A stretch of DNA of 64,000 nucleotides from positions 1,922,001-1,986,000 of the forward strand of contig NZ_CP100763.1 of the NCBI RefSeq assembly GCF_024296685.1, written 5' to 3'. Both the position numbers and the translations under genes were made by a program. The notes under the pieces are model-generated. The model worked only from the letters and a program-made list of their open reading frames with translations, made no database searches and was not told where the DNA came from. Position 1 is the stretch's first letter. Each line of letters starts with the position of its first letter. Positions 26,861 to 34,761 of the stretch are shown in pieces. This stretch comes from Natrinema marinum. Lineage in GTDB: Archaea > Halobacteriota > Halobacteria > Halobacteriales > Natrialbaceae.

Positions 26861-28318
26861 ATGAGCGACGCGGACCGACCGACCGACGACGTATCGATCG
26901 ACGACGACGACCAAGACGACGCGTTCGAACCGATTCAGGTCTTTCCTGAGGGCGGGGAGACGGACCTCCGACCGGGCGCGGACGACTGCTACAAGTGCTC
27001 GACCTGCGACACCAACTGTCCCGTCGCCGAGGTCGACGACGAGTTCCCCGGACCGAAGTTCCAGGGCCCCGAACAGTGGCGGCTCAAGCGCCAGGAGGAC
27101 CACGACATCGACGAGTCGGTGATGAAGTGCTCGAATTGCATGCGCTGTGATAGCGCCTGTCCCTCGAGCGTGCCGCTCTCGCAGATGCACAACACGGCTC
27201 GCGGGGAGTACGTCGAGGAGCGGATGGACAAACTCTCGCGGGAGTACGTCCGGAACCGGATCCTCGCGAACTACCGGCGGCTCGCGCCGCTGGCCGCCGC
27301 GTTCCCGCGGACGACGAACGTCGTGATGGGGCTGTCGGCGACGCAGTGGCTCGGCGAGAAAGTGCTGGGGATCACGAGCCAGCGGGAGTTTCCCGAGTTC
27401 GCGACCGAGACCTTCCGAGAGTGGTGGGCGAAGCGAGGTGGCAACGCCACCTCGAAAAAGCGAGCGCGGGAGGCGCGAGTCGCGAGTGATGCGACGCATC
27501 CCTCGGACCATGCGAGCGGGACATCGTCCCGCGAGCAGACAGAACGAGGCGGTGCGAAGGTCGAGAATCCGGACAAGCGCGTCGCCTACTTCCACGGCTG
27601 CTACTCGAACTACAACACCCCCGAGGTCGCGAAGGCGCTCGTGCGGGTCTACGAGCACTTCGGTTACGAGATTCTGGTCCCGGACCAGCACTGCTCGGGG
27701 ACGCCGATGTTCGCCAACGGGATGCTCGCGGACGCGCGTCGGTCGGCCGAGACGAACGTCCGCGAACTCGGCGCGGCTCTCGAAGAGGGCGCGGACATCG
27801 TCGCCTCCTGCAGTTCGTGTTCGATGTCGCTCCGCCAGGAGTACCCCGAGCTGTTCGACATCGCGGGGATCGAGGACGTCGCGGCGAACACCTGGGACGC
27901 CGTCGAGTACCTCCGGGTTCACGAGGATCTAGAGCGCGCACTCGAGGGCACGTCGGTCGGCGACGAGTTCGACGACTTCGCCTACCACGCGCCATGTCAC
28001 GCCCGCAATCAGGGCCTCGACGGTCAGACGGTCGAACTGCTCGAGCGCATCGACGGCGTCGAGGCACACGATGTCGGCGACTCCTGTTCGGGCATCTCCG
28101 GCACCTACGGCTGGAAGGCGGAGAACTACGAAACCTCCATGAAGATCGGGTCTGAGATGTTCGAGCATATGAACGACGCGGACGCAGCGCAGGGGCTCAC
28201 CGAGTGTCCCACCTGTTCGATGCAGATGGAACACGGGACTGGCTACGAGATTACCCACACCCTCGAGGTGCTCGCGGCGGCGCTCGTCGGGCCCGACGCG
28301 GAGGCTCGAGCGCAGTAA
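26861..28318 (+). CDS. gpdC: Glycerol-3-phosphate dehydrogenase subunit C
   Basis: The iron-sulfur subunit that links the dehydrogenase to the quinone pool. Two [4Fe-4S] motifs are visible (CYKCSTCDTNCP near residue 46 and CSNCMRCDSACP near 88) and two CCG domains (HGCYSNYN...CSGTPMF, and HAPCHARNQG...CSGISGTYG). Between about residues 192 and 233 lies a basic, Ser/Arg-rich low-complexity insert encoded by hairpin DNA (see repeat entry), so the protein is longer than needed. 85 bp after subunit B. Its TAA shares a base with the next ATG. Confidence 0.95.
   Translation: MSDADRPTDDVSIDDDDQDDAFEPIQVFPEGGETDLRPGADDCYKCSTCDTNCPVAEVDDEFPGPKFQGPEQWRLKRQEDHDIDESVMKCSNCMRCDSACPSSVPLSQMHNTARGEYVEERMDKLSREYVRNRILANYRRLAPLAAAFPRTTNVVMGLSATQWLGEKVLGITSQREFPEFATETFREWWAKRGGNATSKKRAREARVASDATHPSDHASGTSSREQTERGGAKVENPDKRVAYFHGCYSNYNTPEVAKALVRVYEHFGYEILVPDQHCSGTPMFANGMLADARRSAETNVRELGAALEEGADIVASCSSCSMSLRQEYPELFDIAGIEDVAANTWDAVEYLRVHEDLERALEGTSVGDEFDDFAYHAPCHARNQGLDGQTVELLERIDGVEAHDVGDSCSGISGTYGWKAENYETSMKIGSEMFEHMNDADAAQGLTECPTCSMQMEHGTGYEITHTLEVLAAALVGPDAEARAQ
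27434..27532. repeat. Hairpin element inserted in-frame in gpdC
   Basis: Perfect inverted repeats at 27434-27454 (9-bp arms, 3-nt loop) and 27516-27532 (7-bp arms, 3-nt loop) bracket about 100 bp of sequence unlike the rest of the gene. Translation is basic and unstructured, while flanking sequence is normal acidic iron-sulfur protein. The features resemble the intergenic hairpin arrays elsewhere in this window. Confidence 0.55.
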
Positions 28319-29496
28319 TGGACCTCCGGGAGCGCATCGCGCGGCGGCGGTCCGGACGACAACACGGGCGGGTCATCGTCGACCGCGACCAGCTCAGCCC
28401 GGTCGTCCACCCCGCCGAACCGGTCGGTCGCGGTCCCGTCCTCGAGCAACTGCTCGACGCGCTCGAACCGGTCTTCGACGGCGCGTTGCCGCCACCGGTC
28501 GCGGTCGTCGGCCCGCCCGGCTCCGGCACGTCGGCCGTCGTGACCGCGTCGTTCGCTGCGTTGAACGAGCAACTGGGCGGCTCGAGCCGAGCGATCGCCA
28601 CGACGACCCGCGGGGGGCGGTCCGAGCCGGTGACGTGGTTCGTCACCGTCGACGGCCGCCGCGTCGAGAGCGCGTTCGCCTTCTATCGGGCCGTCCTCGC
28701 GGGGCTGTCGACCGAGCAGGTCCCGAACGGCGGCGTCGGGACCGACGAGCTGCGCGACCGGCTGCGCGATCGGCTCGCGCGCGCCGACCGACGCGCGGTC
28801 GTCGCGATCGACCACCACGACGAACCCGGCACGCTCGGTGCCGATCGCGTCCGCGAACTCCTGTCTCCTGTCGCGGACAGTGTCGCCACCGTCGCGGTCG
28901 GCCACCGGGAACCCGACGGGCACCACGGCCCGACCGTCACTGTGCCGTCCTATCGCGACCACGAACTCGTCGACGTGCTCACCGAGCGGGCCTCGAGCGG
29001 CCTCGCGGCGGGCGCGCTCGCCCACGACGCCGTCCGCGAACTCGCCGGGTGGGCGGACGGCAACGCCCACGACGCGCTCGCGGCCCTGTTCGGCGCCGCG
29101 GTCCTCGCGACCGACGACGACGCCGATCGGCTCGAGCGCCGGCACCTCGAGGCGGCGTGGGCCGCCGTGCCCGACGACGGCGTCCACGTCGGCCGGCCGC
29201 TCGCGCTCTCGGCGACCCGCCAGCGGGCGCTGCTCGCGCTCGTCGACCTCGACGCGACGGAGCGACCGATCAGCGAGACGGCGACCGCGATCGCCGACCG
29301 CTCGTCGCTGACCGCCGGGACCGTCGAGCGGTTCCTCTACGAACTGGCCGACGACGGCGTCATCGAACGGGTGCCCCTGCAGACCGTCGACACCGGTGGC
29401 GGCGGCGGTCGCCAACCCAGCACGGTCGAACCGCGATTTCCGACGCTCGTATTCCGGGCGCTCTCGACGGCGCTCGACGACAAGCGCTCGGGCTGA
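28318..29496 (+). CDS. Cdc6/Orc1-like protein with degenerate ATP site
   Basis: Start at the ATG that shares a base with the gpdC stop; 392 residues. Residues about 30-300 look like an Orc1/Cdc6-type AAA+ domain, with LEQLLDALEPVF before the P-loop, and 300-375 like a winged helix (RQRALLALVDLDATERPIS...VERFLYELADDGVIERV). The P-loop reads GPPGSGTS (65-72): the essential lysine is replaced by threonine. The Walker B region is VVAIDHHDE, with histidine after the aspartate. ATP hydrolysis is therefore doubtful. May be a DNA-binding regulator derived from an initiator. Confidence 0.7.
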   Translation: MDLRERIARRRSGRQHGRVIVDRDQLSPVVHPAEPVGRGPVLEQLLDALEPVFDGALPPPVAVVGPPGSGTSAVVTASFAALNEQLGGSSRAIATTTRGGRSEPVTWFVTVDGRRVESAFAFYRAVLAGLSTEQVPNGGVGTDELRDRLRDRLARADRRAVVAIDHHDEPGTLGADRVRELLSPVADSVATVAVGHREPDGHHGPTVTVPSYRDHELVDVLTERASSGLAAGALAHDAVRELAGWADGNAHDALAALFGAAVLATDDDADRLERRHLEAAWAAVPDDGVHVGRPLALSATRQRALLALVDLDATERPISETATAIADRSSLTAGTVERFLYELADDGVIERVPLQTVDTGGGGGRQPSTVEPRFPTLVFRALSTALDDKRSG

Positions 29497-29719
29497 GCGG
29501 CCGAGACGATCGGTTTCGATCTCGAGGTGATCGGGACGGCGTTCGGCCTGCTCGGCGTCTCGTCAGCGCTCGTCGCTCTTTCTCGAGTCGGAACGCGCCA
29601 CGAGAGCGACAAAACTGTGCGAGCGGTCGACCCGCTCGGTCGCGTCCTCGACCGCGGCTGGCCGAGCCGTTCGATATCGGTACTCGCGTCCGGACCGGAC
29701 GCACCGGTCTCCGGCGAGA

Positions 29720-30643
29720 TCAGACGCCGAAGTCGTCGACGACCTCGTCGACGCAGCCGACGTCCGGCCGCGGGTAGTCGCAGTGGCCGTCGACGGAGAA
29801 GGTCACGCTGTTGTCCTCGAAGTTCGACGGCGGCGAGTCGAACCAACCGCAGTCCGGTGCTTTGCAGCCGAGACCGTCGTTGCCCGATCCGAGGATCACC
29901 GAGGAGTAGAGGTCACAGACGACCTCGTCGTCCCACGATCGGTAGTTGTAAACTGCCTCCGCGGAGGCCTCGATTCCCGGCGCGTACTGCCCGTCGTCTT
30001 TGCAGACGCTGTCCTTCGGGACGGCCGGACCGAGCAGGGCGACGTCGTCGATCACGACGTCGCCGTCGAGTTCGTTCAGCAGCGTCCCGGTCACGTGGCC
30101 GCCCAGCGAGTGGGCGACGACCCTGTACGACGAGACGTCGTTCTCGGCGGCGTATCCGCCGAGCCAGTCCGCGAGCCGTCGGCCCGCCGTTTTCGCCTTG
30201 TCGACGGACGACTCCCAGTCGAGGGAGTCGCCGCCGGTGTTGTAGAGGACGGCGATCTGCGTCGGGTCCCAGCCGTTCTGCCGGGCCGCCTGTTCGAACG
30301 TGTAGGCCTGGTCCTTCCAGCCGTCGTCGCTGTCGCCGCCGAGCCCGTGGACGAAGATCGTCAGGTCCCGCGGATCGTCCGGCCAATCGCCCAACCGAGT
30401 CGGGGTCGAGCCGCGCAGGTCGAGCACCGGATAGCCGTCCGGTGCGGCCTGCCAGGTTCCGTCGGCCGTACACTCGAGCGCTTCGTAGAGCGCTTCGACC
30501 GTCGCCGACGCCGATCCGGAAGCCGCCGCGAGACCGGCGGTCCCCACCGCGAGACCGGCGGTCGACCGGAGGATCTTCCGGCGGTCGATCGTCGATTCTG
30601 AATCCCCACACCGCATGCGGTCTGAGCTGTCGGAATCCCTCAT
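29720..30643 (-). CDS. Tat-exported lipase-like alpha/beta hydrolase
   Basis: Start set at the ATG at 30641-30643 because a TATA box lies at 30701-30707 and would place transcription start near 30677, inside longer readings. The 307-residue protein has a twin-arginine signal (DRRKILR, R21-R22, then a hydrophobic run ending at about residue 47). The mature part shows HG at 99-100 and the nucleophile elbow AHSLGGH (S179), with several cysteines near the C terminus for disulfides. Likely a secreted esterase or lipase. Confidence 0.88.
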   Translation of the reverse strand: MRDSDSSDRMRCGDSESTIDRRKILRSTAGLAVGTAGLAAASGSASATVEALYEALECTADGTWQAAPDGYPVLDLRGSTPTRLGDWPDDPRDLTIFVHGLGGDSDDGWKDQAYTFEQAARQNGWDPTQIAVLYNTGGDSLDWESSVDKAKTAGRRLADWLGGYAAENDVSSYRVVAHSLGGHVTGTLLNELDGDVVIDDVALLGPAVPKDSVCKDDGQYAPGIEASAEAVYNYRSWDDEVVCDLYSSVILGSGNDGLGCKAPDCGWFDSPPSNFEDNSVTFSVDGHCDYPRPDVGCVDEVVDDFGV

Positions 30644-30700
30644 CCGTGCTACGGTATACCGAGCCACGGCAATGAGCTGTGTTACTCTCATCTGAGTGTC

Positions 30701-30707
30701 TTTATAA
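30701..30707 (-). promoter_or_regulatory. TATA box of the lipase-like gene
   Basis: Sequence tttataa, read on the minus strand as TTATAAA, about 60 nt before the chosen start. Expected transcription start about 30677, a leader of some 34 nt. Confidence 0.5.
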
Positions 30708-30965
30708 CGCAATCTGAGGACTAACGCTAAAGAGAGTTCCTCGTGAGTCTAGTTGTCGGCCCATCCGGAGTCGACGATCGGGTCGTTCGAGGCTATCGAT
30801 AGCGTCGGGAACGGAGCACGAACCTCCGTTTCTCGAGTGCAACGAGTACGAGACGAAAATTCGATCGAGCGTGCCGATTCTCGAGGGGACCGCCTTCCTC
30901 GGGATGGCCGATACGACCCTTTTTGATCGTGCGGCCGAATAGGTGGGGTAGCAACGGGGCGAGCA

Positions 30966-33050
30966 ATGACGATTTCCTTTACCGAGACGACCGCGCCGAC
31001 AGGACTCGAGGTGGCCGACTCGATCGAGCAGCGCCGCCTCCAGATCGAGACGGCGGGGGCCGTCTCGCCGGCTGAGATCGACACGGACGGGTTCTGCTTC
31101 CCGGTCGATACGACGGTCGCGATCGAGACAGACGGCCTCGTCTTCGACCAGCTCTACTCGGTCACCGTCCACGACCGCAGCGGGCAGACGGAAGCGAGCT
31201 TCGACGCGGGCGAGACGGTCGAGCTCGACGACCGGACCCAGTTCATCGGTCTGAGCGGCCCGATCAAGCTCTACTGCCGGATCGGCGTGCCGGGCACGAT
31301 CGACATCGGCCTCACCTCGATCCGGATCGCGCTCGAGCGACCGACGACGATCGAGCTCGGCGGCCGGTCGCTCCACGAGCGACCCGCCGCCACGATCACG
31401 ACCGGGCCGGACATCGCCTCCATGGCGAAGGTGATCTCCGCGCTCCCGTCGGCGCTGCAGACGACCTCGGCCGAACGGACGTGGCCGACATTGCGCGGTC
31501 ATCCGCCGCTGATCGAACTCAGCGACGCCCTCGAGATTCCCGACGCGATCGACGAGCCGGCCGGTGACGTGACGCTCACCGTCCCGCCCGACCGGCTGTC
31601 GCTCTACCGGGCCGCGCCGCTCGCGTTCTTCCTCGGCGCGACCGTACGGACCGGCGACGAGCCCGCCCTCGAGACGGACCGTTTCGAACGGCCGTTGCCC
31701 GCAGACGATGGGTTCGAGGACGCCGTCGCGCGACTGCTCGAGCGGTTCTTCTTCCTCGACTGTCTGACCCGGACCGAGGGCATCTTTCGGTACGAACTCC
31801 ACGAGCGACGGGAACTCGAAGCCGAGCTGCCCTACGACCTCGCGACGCTGTACGAGGCCGACCTGCCGGCCCGCCTCGAGCGGTACCTCGAGGTCCCTTA
31901 CGAGACGATCGAGCCACACATCCCGCGCTGGCCGCTGACCGCACACGTCCCGGCCGACCCGGAGACCGTCGAGTTGCTGCCGTTCATCGTCAACGAGCTC
32001 GGCATCGTCCGCGATACGCGCGGCAGTCCGCCGGACGCGGTCCCGGGCACCGCGACCGAGGAGCTCTCGGGGCTCGTCCGCTCGACGAGCGGGGCTCGCA
32101 GCCCGCCACAGCCGTCGTCGGCGACACAATCGTCGTTCGTCGTTCCCGCGATCACCGACGAATCCGTCGAGCACGCCTGGTTCGGCGACGGCATCCCACA
32201 GCAGGCCTCGAAGGCGACGCTCGAGGCCTACCGAAACCAGCTGGCCCGCGACGCGCGAAACGAGTCGATCGAGATCCTGCTCGTCTGCAACGACGTCCGC
32301 ATGATCGACGAGCACGACCTCCTGGACGAGACCTACGGCAACCGCGAGATGCTCCCCTTCGAGATCCGCTCGGAGTTCGGCGTCAGCACGGATCGCCTCG
32401 CGAGCCTGCTGGCCGACGGCGGCTACGACTTCGTCCACTACATCGGCCACGCGACCCCGGACGGGCTCCAGTGTCCCGACGGCGACCTCGACGTCCGCAC
32501 CCTCGAGTCGGTCGACGTGGGCGTCTTCTTCTTGAACGCCTGTCGCTCCTACGAACAGGGGCTCGCGCTCACCCGCCGCGGCGCGTTCGGCGGCGTCAGC
32601 ACGGACGCCGACGTCGTCAACGACGACGCCGTCGACGCCGGCGAGACGATGGCGCGACTGCTCAACCGCGGCTTCCCGCTGCGCGGCGCGCTCGAGATCG
32701 CCCGGCGGAACGCGGGACTGGGCGACCAGTACCTCATCGTCGGCGACGGCTCGGCCGACATCGCCCAGTCCGACGGCGGCGCGCCCGCGATCATCGAACT
32801 CGACCGGGACGGCGACGGCGGCTTCGAGTTCGCCATGCGATCGTACTCGACGAAGGAGTTCCAGCTCGGGACCGCGACGGCCTCGACGCTCGAGACGGTC
32901 GAAGACAGACACCTCACGCCCGGTTATACGCCGTTCGCCGAGGTCGACCGCGACTCGCTCCAGGAGTACCTCACCTGGACCGAACTGCCGGTGCTGGTCG
33001 ACGACCGACTGCGCTGGAACGACGGGATCGGTCCGATCGACATCGACTGA
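30966..33050 (+). CDS. CHAT domain (caspase-like) protein
   Basis: A 694-residue cytoplasmic-looking protein without signal or membrane helices. Its N-terminal 380 residues are of unknown fold, rich in beta character. After a low-complexity linker (about 375-395) the C-terminal part has the CHAT signature: FVHYIGHATPDG (H491, catalytic-type H495), then VFFLNACRS with C526, followed by a glycine-rich AFGGVST and the PLRGALEIARRN helix. CHAT peptidases use a His-Cys dyad. No obvious substrate or partner gene flanks it; lipase-like and small membrane genes are the neighbours. Confidence 0.8.
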   Translation: MTISFTETTAPTGLEVADSIEQRRLQIETAGAVSPAEIDTDGFCFPVDTTVAIETDGLVFDQLYSVTVHDRSGQTEASFDAGETVELDDRTQFIGLSGPIKLYCRIGVPGTIDIGLTSIRIALERPTTIELGGRSLHERPAATITTGPDIASMAKVISALPSALQTTSAERTWPTLRGHPPLIELSDALEIPDAIDEPAGDVTLTVPPDRLSLYRAAPLAFFLGATVRTGDEPALETDRFERPLPADDGFEDAVARLLERFFFLDCLTRTEGIFRYELHERRELEAELPYDLATLYEADLPARLERYLEVPYETIEPHIPRWPLTAHVPADPETVELLPFIVNELGIVRDTRGSPPDAVPGTATEELSGLVRSTSGARSPPQPSSATQSSFVVPAITDESVEHAWFGDGIPQQASKATLEAYRNQLARDARNESIEILLVCNDVRMIDEHDLLDETYGNREMLPFEIRSEFGVSTDRLASLLADGGYDFVHYIGHATPDGLQCPDGDLDVRTLESVDVGVFFLNACRSYEQGLALTRRGAFGGVSTDADVVNDDAVDAGETMARLLNRGFPLRGALEIARRNAGLGDQYLIVGDGSADIAQSDGGAPAIIELDRDGDGGFEFAMRSYSTKEFQLGTATASTLETVEDRHLTPGYTPFAEVDRDSLQEYLTWTELPVLVDDRLRWNDGIGPIDID

Positions 33051-33148
33051 CGACGTCCGGACAGCGCGCTGGCTGATCGGTGACTATTATTCGTAGGTGG
33101 CGGCGAAGAAGACGAACGGGCGCGTGCAACTGGTTCTTCGAATCGACG

Positions 33149-33283
33149 TTAGGGTCCGACCTGCGACGTGGTGCCCGCGGCCACCGAGCCGGCCTGGCTG
33201 AGTAGGACGAACAGGGTGAACAGGGCGCCGATCATTCGGGGGTGCTGTGCGAGGTAATCCTTCATGCTGTCTTTCGCGTCCAT
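33149..33283 (-). CDS. 44-residue membrane peptide, DUF7503-like
   Basis: A short frame from the ATG at 33281-33283 encodes MDAKDSMKDYLAQHPRMIGA and continues with one hydrophobic helix (LFTLFVLLSQAGSVAAG) and a Gly/Thr/Ser tail ending GP. This layout (acidic start, YL-QHPR motif, one helix ending SQAG) is that of the tiny haloarchaeal membrane proteins now grouped as DUF7503. Function unknown. Promoter elements are directly upstream. Confidence 0.72.
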   Translation of the reverse strand: MDAKDSMKDYLAQHPRMIGALFTLFVLLSQAGSVAAGTTSQVGP

Positions 33284-33309
33284 AGCAATCCAATGGTTGT
33301 CGCCGTTGG

Positions 33310-33340
33310 TAATAAAATTATCGTATACTTACATATACGA
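33310..33340 (-). promoter_or_regulatory. TATA box and inverted repeat before the small membrane peptide
   Basis: An attttatta box (minus strand, about 33310-33319) is 27-35 nt before the ATG at 33283. Directly upstream at 33321-33340 is a perfect inverted repeat, tcgtata / tatacga, 7-bp arms with a 6-nt loop, in the place where an activator or repressor could touch the BRE/TATA complex. Confidence 0.5.
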
Positions 33341-33841
33341 ATAAATATGAATGAACGAGCGTCGGGGTTGGGGCCGTAATCGCGGTGGCGCCGGCTCCAA
33401 TCAGTCCGCCCGAACCGGCCGCGTCACGAGCACTGACCGCCGTTCGCCGAACGGACGTGTCGGTGGCTGGTAGGTGCTTCCCTCGGATTCACAGCCTGCG
33501 ACACGCCGTGACAGCTATATCAGTGTGAGTGACAGTCCCCGCTTCCTGCTGTCGGACTCACTGTCGCCCCCCTGCGCGGCTCGGCGTGGTTCGGGGTCGA
33601 GCGGCTCGAATCTGAGCCGATACGTGAGCGATGAGCGCAGGACTCCCCCTGTCACTCCCGTGGCGCGGTCACTACCGACAGGCGTGGGAACTACTAGCAC
33701 GGTCGCGGATCACACCGACGCACACGCGGTCGTCTTCTGGCGGTTTCCTCCGGAACTCGCGACCTCGAGTTCGTCGTCCGTCCCGATGGGCCTCTCCACT
33801 CGTCTATCGCATGCAGCGACGACGGCGGCGAGATCGAAGCG
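33341..33841. other. Gene-free spacer
   Basis: About 500 bp with no protein-like frame. A plus-strand frame from 33474 runs on into the metalloprotease gene on the other strand and has the arginine/serine-rich look of a shadow reading. No RNA gene or repeat was recognised. Confidence 0.5.
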
Positions 33842-34711
33842 TCAGCGATCCGCTTTGCCATCGGCGGTGGCCCGCGGGAGGTCGTATCCCAGCTGTCCGC
33901 GGGTCGCGGCGATGAGCAAGACGGCAACGATCCATACCGCGACGTCGACCGCGATCAGTACCGTCGTGAAGCTCTCGCCGGTGATCGCCTCGATCGGGAG
34001 CGGGACGAGCGTGCTGTTGGCCGTATTGATGCCCGCGTGGAGAAGCAGAGCGAGCAGGACGCTCTCCGTCTCGTTGTATATCCACGTCAGGAGGAACGCG
34101 AAGCCCACAATGTTGACGACTCGAAGAACGATACCGGGAGTTTCCTCGACGAGCCACGCGAAGCTGTATACGGCGTTCGGGTCCGCGACCAGCTGAGGGA
34201 GGTGCCAGAACGCCCAAACCACTCCCAGAACGAGCGTGGCCGGGACCGGCGCGTACCGTTTCTCGAGTCTCGGGAGGGCGAATCCTCGCCACCCGGGTTC
34301 CTCGTTCCCGCCGCCGATCAGCGCGACGAACACGTACGATCCGAGAACGAGCGAGAACCGTCCCGACAGCACCGCGGGATTCACGTCGGTTCCGAGGAGG
34401 ACGATAGCCGCGCTCGCCAGGCCGACGACGAGCAGCGGGAGGAGGAACGCAGCGAGGTACCACCGCGGTGGGACGCGCCAGCGGACTATCTGTCGAGCCC
34501 ACGCCCGGACGGACTCGCCGTCGAGCCAGGTTGTTACTGCACCGGCGAGCGCTGGGCCGAATCCCCCGACGACGAAACTGAGCGTCCGAACTGGCTCCCC
34601 CATCCCGATGACGACCGGCAGCCACCCTACCCAAGAGAAGGCATACGCCAAGACAAAGAACGTCGCAACAGGGCGATCGTCTACGATGCCCCGGATCCGC
34701 TGCTGGCTCAC
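33842..34711 (-). CDS. CPBP-family intramembrane metalloprotease
   Basis: A 289-residue polytopic protein with about eight helices. The metal-site motifs of the CAAX-protease/bacteriocin-processing family are complete: GNEEPGWRGFA (E137, E138, R142), AFWHLP (H170) and LLHAGINT (H225). In prokaryotes such proteases process membrane proteins or confer immunity to peptides. It follows the serine hydrolase gene by 50 bp on the same strand and may be co-transcribed. Confidence 0.92.
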   Translation of the reverse strand: MSQQRIRGIVDDRPVATFFVLAYAFSWVGWLPVVIGMGEPVRTLSFVVGGFGPALAGAVTTWLDGESVRAWARQIVRWRVPPRWYLAAFLLPLLVVGLASAAIVLLGTDVNPAVLSGRFSLVLGSYVFVALIGGGNEEPGWRGFALPRLEKRYAPVPATLVLGVVWAFWHLPQLVADPNAVYSFAWLVEETPGIVLRVVNIVGFAFLLTWIYNETESVLLALLLHAGINTANSTLVPLPIEAITGESFTTVLIAVDVAVWIVAVLLIAATRGQLGYDLPRATADGKADR

Positions 34712-34761
34712 GGGTCAATCCTCCGATGGTCGCGTGGTAATCATATCGATATCGTGTATTT

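Noticed and set aside
26021-27922. 633-codon minus-strand open frame
   Set aside because: Antisense of gpdB and gpdC, with no domain-like pattern.
33474-34196. 240-codon plus-strand frame
   Set aside because: Its second half is antisense to the intramembrane protease and its first half has no protein-like features.
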